DNA from: Apostichopus japonicus
Lineage: Eukaryota > Echinodermata > Holothuroidea > Aspidochirotida > Stichopodidae
Reading direction: 5' to 3'
Length of the DNA stretch: 64,000 nucleotides
Assembly: GCF_037975245.1 (NCBI RefSeq)
Contig: NC_092569.1
Span: 19,647,501-19,711,500, forward strand
The translations under genes were made by a program, and so were the position numbers. This document shows, piece after piece, positions 12,501-23,200 of this stretch; the stretch's first letter is position 1, and every line of letters begins with the position of its first letter. The notes beneath the pieces are model-generated. The model was not told where the DNA came from, ran no database searches, and saw nothing but the letters and a program-made list of their open reading frames with translations.

Positions 12501-13885
12501 ATGTAATCACACATGTAATGTAACGACAAAGTACTTATACAAATCGATTACTCAAAAGACAAATATGGAACTATCACAGGGTAAGATAGTTATGGACCCT
12601 ACACAAATTTCCACGCATACAAACACACCCACGGGCGTGCGCACAAACACAAACTTAAATATGCATATAGTACAATTGCACGAGTAGCTCGTGTTAGAGG
12701 GTACGATAACAGATCTTGCCCCTGGAGTTGGTTTTTAAGTGGTAGGCTAACAATTCTAGAAATGAACGATTCGTTAAAGTTGATCTCTATTGATTGATTT
12801 ATTTACTCCTTCCTCTATCAAATTTATGTTAGCAATGATTGATGTGAGCAAAGATATCACATTTATTTATACCGCCAGCACGCTAGATAAAAGTAGCGAT
12901 GATGAGATTGTAGGTAATGTAAAAAAAAGGGGGAGCTTCAAGAAGCTTTCAGCATAAATTAAATATATTCTTAACTATTACATAACAACAGTAAACCAAA
13001 TACACCGTAGCTGTTCTTGTAAAGGAGAGCCGGATCACTTGTAATATTGCACTGAAATAGAACTGTTCTGCATGACAATTGTCCTATATTTCCAGTTTCT
13101 AAAAACCTATAGATTAATGATAAAATTAGATAAAAAGATAAACAAAAACAAACTTATTAAAAATGAGGACACATGAATGAACTTCCTTTAATTCACAAAC
13201 GGCCAGATCGGGAACTCTTGCGGTACTTATGTTTGTTACGACGAAAGTAACGCATACTTCGACCATGTGGGACTTATTTTATATTTTATTGATATCATCA
13301 TGAAAGAAAATTCATTACAAAAAAACAAAAAACAAATCTTAACGCTTTTACAATATTTACAATAGTTCAACAACATAATAAGCCAAACATAATAGTTGAT
13401 AACCCCAAACCTTCCCCTTCGTTTTCTATTTATTTTCATTTCTAATAATCATAGACAATGCACGACGTTTAGTTTAGCACACGTTAATCCAAACCACATT
13501 TAATAGTCAATATTGAATTATTGGAATTACATTTTGCAAAGTATACTGAATCGATGCAATGAACTAAATTTTTAAATTTCTTTCTGTTTCTTCTTCTTTT
13601 GCTTTTTATTCAACAGGTGATTCACTGACCTACCATGATGACCAACCGTTCACTACACGAGACAACGACAACGATGATTATGACTATAGTTATCTTAGCT
13701 CTGAAAATAACAACTTAGCCCGTTATTATGATGGTGCATGGTGGTACCGTGATTATTATTATTATTATTCATCTCTAAACAGTCCCTATGGGGGTTATTA
13801 CTTTTATTGGGATACCCTTCCAGTTTATTATAATTACATTAAATTTACAGAGATGAAAGTTCGCGCAATCGATGAAGAACCATAA
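6539..13885 (+). CDS. Secreted fibrinogen-related mosaic protein (half FBG, TIL, EGF, FBG)
   Basis: Exons: 6539-6602, 7365-7388, 7589-7603, 8589-8755, 9266-9530, 10345-10580, 10911-11231, 11773-12037, 13617-13885. They join in frame to 541 aa. Residues 1-22 are a signal peptide. Residues 46-178 are the N-terminal part of a fibrinogen domain (DC, EVYC, GGWT, QRR). Residues 188-240 are a ten-cysteine TIL domain (CPTNKTY...CVCPEGF). Residues 241-280 are TILa/VWC-like. Residues 280-314 are EGF-like (CPPGYSGDGTQC). Residues 325-541 are a full-length fibrinogen domain with the calcium-site-like RDNDNDD and GAWWY. Exons 5 and 8 are homologous and both 265 nt, so the domain was duplicated. The first copy lacks its C-terminal half. 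The second has Leu486 and Tyr499 where ficolins have the disulfide cysteines. The family usually binds acetylated sugars or other surface ligands in innate recognition; binding here is unproven. The 24- and 15-nt exons are the least certain part, because 6602 can also join 8589 in frame. Confidence 0.85.
10645..10743. repeat. Two adjacent short tandem repeats in an intron
   Basis: Within the intron between the TIL and EGF exons, an 18-bp unit containing AAAAACTGGGG recurs three times (about 10647, 10665, 10683). It is followed by two exact copies of the 20-bp unit TGCATTTGCCTCTGACCCCT at 10701-10740. Confidence 0.8.
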
Positions 13886-13995
13886 AAACCCACAAAGGAG
13901 TGCATGGAACTCTAACACAAGAACAGTTAACAACAGTTATAATACATTGATGCTTTGGCTCTATGTTTGTGTATCGTCATGCCAATGCTTTTATC

Positions 13996-14001
13996 AATAA
14001 A
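13996..14001 (+). terminator. Polyadenylation signal of the fibrinogen-related gene
   Basis: A canonical AATAAA lies 111 nt after the stop codon at 13883-13885, a normal distance for a short 3' UTR. Confidence 0.6.
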
Positions 14002-14257
14002 ACTATGTTACAAAACAAATTGACTCTTTTTTCTTTTCTTTTAAGTTTAGTGTAAAGTGAGACAGAATTTTCATCCCATGCAAATGATTGGTAACTATGC
14101 AATATGGTTTGAGAATTGCTAACACAATTTGTCCTCCCCCCCCCCCCCCAATGTTTCAATGTTTGCAGAATTCTATTGAAATTAGACCATTATGTCTTCT
14201 GTTCACCTTTCTGTTTAATGTATTTATATAACATCCCTCAAATCGTCACACGTTAAT

Positions 14258-15103
14258 CACCTTGTCACCTTGTGCCGTCGAGTCGTGTTCGACCCCTGGT
14301 GATGACCATGACTTTAATCCTCCAATCCTGCCGGCTCCTGGTTGCCCCTCGAAGTCTATCCAGAGTCAACCCAGTCGCCTGCTTGACACCATCCATCCAT
14401 CGTTGACGTGGCCTGCCCCTCTTTCGTGATCCATCACCCATTCCCACCATTAATGATTTTTCCAGAGAGTCGTCAGCACGCATGATATGACCGAAAAAAT
14501 TTAGTTGTTGCCTCAGGATCTGTGCTTCCAGTGGAAGTGAGGGTTTTATTTGTTCCAAAATCGAGATGTTTGTTCTATGTGCAGTCCAAGGGACTCTCAA
14601 TAGCCTGCGCCAGCACCATAATTCAAAACTGTCTTTTCTTTCCCTCATTCCCTTTGTTATTGTCCATGATTCACTCCCATAGAGCACAACTGGGAAAACT
14701 AGTACTTTCATCAGTTGACTCTTCGTTAATAATGAGATTGCTTTGTCCCTCCAGATCTTGTTTAACCCCGTCACAGCAGCTCTTCCAAGAGCTAACCGTC
14801 TCAAAATCTCCCCCTTACAGGTACCATTGTCATCAATTCTAGAACCGAGAAAGTTAAAGTCGTGTACTATTTCAACTTTGTTTCCACCCAAAATAATTTC
14901 GTCCAGCTCCTCTGTGCACATAACCTTGGTCTTCTTTAGGTTCAGGTGTAGCCCAGCCTGAGTGCTATGTGCCTGCACACGTTCCATCAGATTAAGGAGG
15001 TCTTCTTTGCTTTCTGCGAGCAGTGTGGTGTCATCAGCATATCTGAGGTTGTTGACTCTTCTGCCACCTATCTTCACCCCTAGCTCTACATTGTCTAGAT
15101 TGT
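14258..15103 (-). mobile_element. 5'-truncated RTE-like LINE with 10-bp target duplication
   Basis: An 846-bp insertion lies between two exact direct copies of ACACGTTAAT (14248-14257 and 15104-15113). It contains the 3' part of a reverse transcriptase gene on the minus strand. The stop codon is embedded in a terminal ACAAGGTGACAAGGTG, so the 3' UTR is only a few bases. Very short 3' UTRs made of small repeats are characteristic of the RTE clade. The 5' truncation and variable-length direct repeats are what target-primed reverse transcription leaves. Confidence 0.85.
14265..15103 (-). pseudogene. Reverse transcriptase C-terminal fragment (RTE/BovB-like)
   Basis: The minus-strand reading frame is open from the 5' truncation point to its own stop at 14265 (about 279 codons). 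Near its start it has NNLRYADDTTLLAES with the catalytic YADD. Further on it has VVLYGSESWT, ELWCWRRLLRVPWTAHRTN, FGHIMR and RGRPRQRWMDG, and it ends close to GRTRLDGTR. These motifs in this order match the C-terminal half of RTE/BovB-type polymerases. The endonuclease and the fingers of the polymerase are missing, so it cannot move by itself. The lack of stops or frameshifts indicates a fairly recent insertion. Confidence 0.85.
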
Positions 15104-15113
15104 ACACGTTAAT

Positions 15114-15400
15114 AGTAGTTTATAAATACGCCTAACTCTAACATGTTTATAGTCGATTTTTTTTTTTTAAATACGCCTAACCCTAACATGTTTATATATG
15201 TTTTTAAGTAAGCATAACCCTAACATATTTAGAGTAGTTATAAAACACACCTTACCCTATTATGTTTTATAAATACGCCTTACACTAACATCTTAAAAAT
15301 ACGCCTAGCCCTAACATGTTTTCAAATACGCCTAACCATACTTTTTTTAAATAGCCGTACCCGATCATGTGTTTAACCATAACATGTTTTCAGCGAATGT
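15114..15400. repeat. Degenerate tandem repeat, TACGCCTAACCCTAACATGTTT type
   Basis: About ten imperfect copies of a 25-35-bp unit with the core AAATACGCCTAACCCTAACA followed by TGTTT run from just after the LINE insertion to about 15400. Individual copies have T-run expansions or base changes. The CCTAACCCTAACA core resembles telomeric repeats only loosely, and spacer sequence separates the copies. Confidence 0.7.
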
Positions 15401-17207
15401 AAGCAATTCAACTTGTTTCCACGATATTAAAACATGTTTATATGTACGTAATGTACATAAATCGTATATCGCATTCCTTTAACTAATGCGATAGCTATAT
15501 ACACCCCTTTGGTGAGAATATACATTGACAACCGTTCATCATAAAAATGATTCCAAAGTCATAATTCTGTACCGCGTTCATAAACCTAGTTTTAATCAAC
15601 GACGTACATATGATTTCAAAGGAGACCATGTATGTTTCTAATTTCTTTCGACTTGGGGCATGTGACGGGCGTCCAGCTGGGCCCCGGTGGGATGGTCTCA
15701 TGTTTACTCGGCCGAATGCAAGAAAGAAAGCCACAACTTGAGATTTACACCATCCACTTCGACCAGGGTTCTACTAGTCAATGAGATAGGGTGGACATGG
15801 AGGCAAACCACATCAGAATACCGACTTGTACTTTATATCTATAAGTCCTCTTTACCAACCAAAATATTCTCATAGTGGAAGGGGACTCAATTGAGTCTAA
15901 CTGATATTAGCCAACATTTCTGACCATTTCCCCCGCCCCATAAATTCGAACACTGTCTACTGACCTGCTCTCGATTGACGCTGAAGGTGGGAACATATGA
16001 CACCCTTCTTGTATATTACAATATTTAGTTTCTGTAATAGGAATGTTTTTTCAAATGCTGAATCTAAAATATTAAAACAATGATATAACGTACTGGTGAA
16101 ACAATTGTACGGCTTCAATGATCTTTGACTTTATGGCCCTATGACGTCATCAGCTATAGCAGACTCAACATATGTTATGCACAGGAAATACACCCCACTC
16201 GATGATTTGACGTCCATCGGCCTTACGGTTAAGGAGCAAGCAAGTTGTGTTTGTAAAAAGTATGGCCACCTATAGTGACCTCCACCGATTGCATCACAAT
16301 TAGAGTGTTTTACATTACTGAATACGAGTTAAACGTTTTAAGTTTGATCTATCTAATAATTTTACAGAATTCCCCCAAATGCTATTATTATTATTTTATA
16401 TTTCACCTTTGCCCTGACGAAGGTACTACAAGACATGCCCACCCCCGGTAAGTTTTAAATTCATCGGCTTCAGGTTAAGGAGAAGCAGACTGCCTGGTAC
16501 ACTTTTTGTTCATACACAGACACATAAAAACTCGCTCACGCATCACCATGGCACATCACTTTTCGCCCTCTACACCCGAAATGGAAAATCCACTTCATTT
16601 GATTGTGTCGCACTAAAATGTCCCTCCATTAATGCCTACCAGTTTCAGTTTCTGCTACAACTTTTGTTTAGGTACCCTTCCATGCAAATCCAATTTTCCG
16701 ACAATATATGGGACAAAATGGCTCCACCTTTGGCTCTCATTAAAGCTAGTCTACCCTCCAGACCTCCCCATTTCCCCTCTCCTAGGGTAGCTACCCTTTT
16801 ACCTATTCCTCTTCTCCTTTCCCCTCCCTTCCTCCACCCTGTACAAGTCTCTGAAATATCATATAAAAAATCTATAGTCAACCAGGGAAATATTGGCTGA
16901 CTCTACGACTGGAAATCGAAAAACGTGTTGTATGCTGCGACAATAACGTATCACTTGATGATTGCTGGCACAGCGCCCCTATTTCATCAGCCAACCCTCA
17001 ACATACAAATTATATTGAACCTGTTACGAAACAGCCGATTCTCTTATGCGATAGTATAGTTACATACGTACAGCTACAGAAGCTGCATAGGAAGGATATT
17101 GAGATTTGTGAAACATAGTAAGCTAACCCAAGATAACTTCACAGACAGTAAAGACATGACGGAAACCGTTAAAATTAATTAACAGTAAGAGTTAAATTGG
17201 TATCGAA
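15401..17207. other. Intergenic, upstream of PEX13
   Basis: No exon or mobile element is recognised. Open frames at 15495-15875 and 16645-16900 are short, overlap on both strands and match nothing known. The last few hundred bases should hold the PEX13 promoter, but I see no unambiguous TATA box or initiator. Confidence 0.5.
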
Positions 17208-20200
17208 ATGGCCGCTCCAGCCAAACCATGGGAGAAAATGGGTCAGAACAACAGAGAGTGTTGTCAACAAGGTGGAAGCAACATGTAAGTGCCTAACCTC
17301 GAAGTCCTTGGCCAACGTTAGCCTAACAAAAGTAACAGCAACTCAGGCAGGCCCAATACAAATATATTGTATCAATTTGTATGCCAAGCCTAGGCTGTAT
17401 ACTATTTAGGCCTAGGATTTAACTTTAAGTGATGCGTGACTTAGTCCCACTGTAGACCTACTGTAAGACTGCCTGATTGTAATTCTACCAGGCCTTGTGA
17501 TTTCTACTTGTCCTGATAGAAAAACAGTTTTGGAATGAAACAGCCGTAATATATATACTTAAAACTGGCACAAAGTAAGTAGGCCTAGTAGTAGCATGGG
17601 CTTACCAGTCAAAACGTCCCTTTACCAAAACGTCCCTGTACCAAAACGTCCCCGCTTTTGGTCAAATCGTCCCCGTTGGTCAAAACGTCCCCGTTGGTCA
17701 AAACGCCCCCGTAAGTCAAAACGTACCTGTCTATCACATTCATTCACAGTTGTGAATATATATTAATTTTAAGTTATAATTTGGCTAAGTAATCGGCATA
17801 CAAGTTGGATTACAGTCGCTAAATAAATCATGAAGGACTATATCGTTTAATTATATTTGGTATGAAAAAGGTATACGCTATATGTTTTTCAGTGAATTAA
17901 CGAATTAAGGAAATCAAAAAATATTATACAAGAGGAATTAAAAAAGAATTTGGATGCGTATACTTTACAATATATATATCTATATAATATTTTAAATTGA
18001 GTGAAATCACTTATCGTTTATTTTTACGAAGTAAAATTTTGTCACGGGTACGTGCCCCTGTTGATATTTGACATTTTGAAGTATAGAATATATCGTTCGA
18101 TTACCTTTAGTATGGTAATGTTTTACTAAAAAATTAAACTCAAAAATGTTTCCGCCCTCATAACAGTCAATTCCCATTCCTAAAAACTGTGTTTTCAACC
18201 TAAACTATACTTATCCTTACTCTTTGATTTGAACTAATAACATCCACACTTGCATTCCAACTGATTATAAAAGCGGGGACGTTTTGACTCACGGGGACGT
18301 TTTGACTGCGGGGACGTTTTGGTAAAAAGCGGGGACGTTTTGGTCTAAAAAAAACGGGGACGTTTTGGTAAGGGGACGTTTTGACTGGATACCGTAGCAT
18401 GGTGGGCTCATAATTGACGCACTGGATTTGATCAACGATATACATCAAGGAATAATCCAAATCACTCAACTGTACGTGTTTTTCATATGTGTTGTTCCTC
18501 AGAAATGTTATGCTTTCAAAATATTTAAGGTTCTGTGCTTTTGCACCATACAATTGAGCAGAATTTGACCACAAAATGTCTGCCGTGTTAAGTTCTTTCA
18601 TACCCCTAAATTGACACATTCGTTGTAAAGCTAACTGTAGTGTAGGCCTTAGTATACATCCATTGACTTAAGATGCTGTTTGCTGTGCTCTGAGCCTCTT
18701 AGCTCAGACAGGTCAGGTCCCAGAGAGTAGTGTTATCATATTGAGGTAATTTTGGTTATTTTAGGGAGTAAGGTTTCCAAATGCCCAAAAAACGTGCAAA
18801 ACTGGTTGGAGGGTGTTAAAAGCTTAAAAAATACCACAATTTGGTCAGCAAATAGATGAAATGGATTCAAACTCATGAAATGTGTCATTCTGCTTGACTG
18901 CAAAAAGTTTAGGTGGCCTGCTGTATTGTTGCTAGTAATAATTGAAGGTGCATCAATTACGGGGGTGCGTTAATTATGAAGCCTTTACTATAGTAGTTGT
19001 ATGTATGTATTGTATATTTCATCCTCCTGCAAGCAGGAACTCGCGAAGAAGCCTCATTGGCTTATCAAAGCCGCAAGCTGACTGAAGTCAGTCTGTAGTA
19101 ATTAGTATCTGCATATATTCTAACGACAGGCTACAGTACTGTATGCTGTACTGTACATAAGACTAGGCATAGTAACTGTTCTACAGACCACAGTGCTAAT
19201 GCATTTTCTGGTTATAAGGTAGGCCTCAGGCGGTCACACTAATTAGCGTCAACAGGCCGATTTCACGACAACTCACGACAACTCAAGACAACAAGTTTAA
19301 AATACCACCAAATACAATTGATGTTATCAGAGTATATCTGGAAACACTGTTAAAACTGACTGGAACCAGCGTGCATACATATTTTTCACAGGAAAAAATG
19401 TTTTTGTCGTAAATATCGCCAACTTTTTCCAAACTTTGAATTGAATGACTTGATGCTATTGCGCTTGCGCAATGCCATCGGACCGAACCATTATAATATG
19501 GGTGGGTTTGTGCTAGGTTTGCGAACTGCCTTGTGTGCAGTGTCGGTAAGGTATGTTGACGCAGTAATAAAGCACCAAAGTACTGTAGGGCAGGTCCAAG
19601 CTATTGTATCCCTAGAAGCCAAATTTCAAACTTTACTGAAGCACCCTAAATGTGGTGTCATGTTAAAGCTGAATTATTGAAGTTTCAGATTTTCATTTTT
19701 TTTTTTAATTGTTTTGCCTATTCGAACAATTACAGCCGGCTAATTTGCATAAATTCAAATTGCAGCGTGACGTACGGGACATTTGGAATCCTATTCCCCT
19801 GCCAGCAATATGAACTTATTGAATATAAGTTATGTGGGACATGATACACCCTTCCTTCCAATAATTTTGACATATTATGTTTGGGGGTTCATCAATTAAA
19901 TTAGCTAATTAGCTAGTGTCCAAATACTGATGTCCCGTACGTCACAATTTTCAGCACTTTTTTTCAAGTTTTGATATGGACGAACAATTTTTTTTCAGTG
20001 ATATTCTGTAAAGTTCTAATTAAGAACATTGTTCAACAAAATCCATCCCAAAAAAATTGAAAAAATATTCACAGCAAATCTAATTATCAAAATTAAAAAT
20101 GTGACGTACGGGACAAAATGTGACGTACGGGACATAGTGTGGGGGAAACCCTGTATTTATACATAATAAACATGCATGGGCTCCAATGGGGACCTCTACT

Positions 20201-23200
20201 GGAAACCTTCCAATGCTTACAAATTTATTTTGTTGAAAGATGGTAGTTGCAACTTATAATCCCTACATGCCTGAAGAGCACAACATGGCTTCAAATAAAC
20301 CATTGACTGATGACCACCAACAGCCCAGGTGTTGTTCAATATACTATCGGGAAGTCAATTGTGTGTGTGTGTGGGATACAGAATCATCTACAATGCTATT
20401 CAACATTGACATTGAATGAGGACAACTTCAAGAATGTTGAGTTTGCATTTCAACATTTTGTAGGCCTATTGTGAAGTGTGACTATCATGACTGTGCAACA
20501 ATGTTCTTGTGTCCTGAACTTAGATAGTAGACATTGAGATTTTTAGTTACAAGTATAGAGTTTTGCTCGCCCAATTTTTGCAGAGGACAAACACTCATGA
20601 GTTTGTTCAATAATCAGTATTAGGTCTATAGAGTTTTCTTTGTTGTACTAGTTTCATAGATGGACATTATGTGGACGTTACTGTGGACATTTTGATATGT
20701 TTTGAATGGGATGGATCATATTTCAACTTGAGGGTCAATAGTGGGGAGTATGATACAGTGTTGTACAGTATATACCGGAAACAGTTTTGCACCAAAACTT
20801 TGCATCTTGAATCATTTGTGGTCTAACAAAGCTAGAATTGATGTTATGAGTATTTGGTCTGGTAACCAGTATTAGGTCTATAGAGTTTTCTTTGTTGTAC
20901 TAGTTTCATAGATGGACATTACGTGGACGTTACTGTGGACATTTTGGTATGTTTTGAATGGGATGGATCATATTTCAACTTCAGGGTCATAGTGGGGAGT
21001 ATGATACAGTGATGTACAGTATATACCGGAAACAGTTTTGCACCAAAACTTGCATCGTGAATCATTTGTGGTCTAACAAAGCTAGAATTGATGTTATGAG
21101 TATTTGGTCTGGTAACCAGTATTAGGTCTATAGAGTTTTCTTTGTTGTACTAGTTTCATAGATGGACATTATGTGGACGTTACTGTGGACATTTTGGTAG
21201 AATATGATGGATCATATTTCAACTTGAGGGTCAATAGTGGGGAGTATGATACTGTGTTGTACAGTATATACCGAAACAGTTTTGCATCAAAACTTTGCAT
21301 CTTGAATCATTTGTGGTCTAACAAAGCTAGAATTGATGTTATGAGTATTTGGTCTGGTAACCAGTATTAGGTCTATAGAGTTTTCTTTGTTGTACTAGTT
21401 TCATAGATGGACATTATGTGGATGTTACTGTGGACATTTTGGTATGTTTTGAATGGGATGGATCATATTTCAACTTCAGGGTCAATAGTAGGGAGTATGA
21501 TACAGTGTTGTACAGTATATACCGAGACAGTTTTGCACCAAAACTTGCATCTTGGATCATTTGTGGTCTAACAAAGCTAAAAATGATGTTATGAGTATTT
21601 GATGAATGTGTAGAGTAGATTTATACTTTATGCATTCCATGTTTTATGTAGTGGAATGATCTCACAAGTACAGTCACTGCTCTTTTCGATCCCCGAAAGA
21701 AGGAAATATGGCATTAAATTACAAATGACATTGTTCTGGCATATCCAAATTAATGTTTTTATGTAGCTTGTTATGGTATATTCAGGAATAAAAATATGAG
21801 TTTTCATAGTCAATTTTTATTTGGACAAATTGTCCCGTACGTCACATGTCCCGTACGTCACAGGACAATTTTCATTTGTGTAATCACTGAACTGGAATGG
21901 CTTCATATTTTTTTCTAATATGTTACAGCTTAGCCCTTGGAAGGTTAGGCTATTCACTAGTTATAACAGCTTGATCACTGCCCTCCTAATTTCAGAGCGA
22001 TTTCAGCTTTGCTCTTTAGCAAAAAAAACACAAAATTCTCTGGTCCCGTACGTCACACTGTACATTAATTAGGATGGGACCTAATTAAAGCAAGTGTAGG
22101 AAATCTTCATAAGTTTGTAATAAAGTAGCAGCAATAACAAATATGAAAACCTGAAAAAGTTTCTGGAAAATAGATTTTTTATAACTTTTAGACACATTTA
22201 AGTCTCTGAAATGTCCCGTACGTCACAGTGCAAATAGCTTGGACCTGCCCTGTATGGTGAATGAACTCCAAATCAAATTATTTAATGTTTTAAAAATAAT
22301 GAATATTTCTTATTGTGATTATCAACTTTACAGAGTTGCTTACCATCATTTTGCCTGGTTTTATTTTGTGGGCACCATTCTCGATTGAAAATTTGCACTT
22401 ACCTGTAGTGTAATGGTTCGGTCAATGTCATTGCGCAAGCGCAATAGCATCACGTCGTCCAATTCAACGTTAGAAAAAAGTTGGCGATTTTTACGAAAAA
22501 AACATTTTTTCCCGTGAAAAATACAGTATGTATGCACGCTGGTTCCAGTCAGTTTTAAACGTGTTTCCAGATATACTCTGATAACATCAATTGTATTTGA
22601 TGGGATTTTAAACTTGTTGTCTTGAGTTGTCGTGAAATCGGCCTGTTGACGCTAATTAGTGTGACCCGCCTCAGGTGCCCACTGCTGTAAATGTTATCAA
22701 AATGTGGAAATATTTCCTTCATGATTAATACTGTAAATAGGGCATTAATACTATGTAGGTCTAAGCCTTTTCCATAAGAGAAAATTAATCACAGGTTTTA
22801 TTATTTTTATAATTCTCCAGTGCAGTTGGTAGAAACTTCAATTCAACATGGAAACAAAGACTCACACTATAGCATGGCCTATACAACAACTTGGCATAAA
22901 TCAGTAGAAACCTTCATGAAAATGAAGGGGTTTGACAAAGTACAACCTTCCTTAAAGAATGAACAGTATTTAACTTCTCAAATTAATGTTGTTCCATGAA
23001 GAAATTGATTATTAAGTATATATTTGCATTTGAATTATAATATCTATCAATTTGATCACAAGAAACATGTGCAGCTTCTCTATATGTACTTACATAAGAA
23101 TAAAGCTAAGAAACAACTTTGAAAAGACCGAGGAAAATCTTGGCTAGAAACTTTCTTTTTACAACTAATAAAAAATATTACAGAAGATGTTTCACAAGAT

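Larger units (their letters stand above)
19231..22667. mobile_element. 3.4-kb long-TIR DNA element in PEX13 intron 1
   Basis: Two exact 8-bp direct repeats GCCTCAGG (19223-19230, 22668-22675) bound a 3437-bp element. Its ends are long inverted repeats of about 262 bp (19231-19492 and 22406-22667), starting GGTCACACTAATTAGCGTCA and diverged by small indels. Inverted similarity resumes further in (GGGCAGGTCCAAGCTATT at about 19588 against 22232-22252). The interior holds eight perfect copies of GTGACGTACGGGAC and four ~250-bp tandem units, and no frame long enough for a transposase. The 8-bp duplication allows hAT, P or Merlin, but the ends lack the usual hAT CAG start. It is probably non-autonomous; the superfamily is unresolved. 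Confidence 0.8.

Noticed and set aside
15114-15400. Interstitial telomeric array, from the CCTAACCCTAACA words
   Set aside because: The words occur once per ~30-bp unit separated by other sequence; there is no run of uninterrupted TTAGGG units.
18200-18619. Minus-strand open frame of 139 codons with repeated PKRPR and QNVPV
   Set aside because: It reads through the repeated GGGGACGTTTTG words of the Mutator-like element end; the apparent protein repeats are translated transposon terminus.
19441-19680. Plus-strand frame of 79 codons in the long-TIR element as a possible transposase remnant
   Set aside because: Its first ~17 codons lie in the inverted repeat, it has no catalytic motif, and the matching frame is not kept at the other end.
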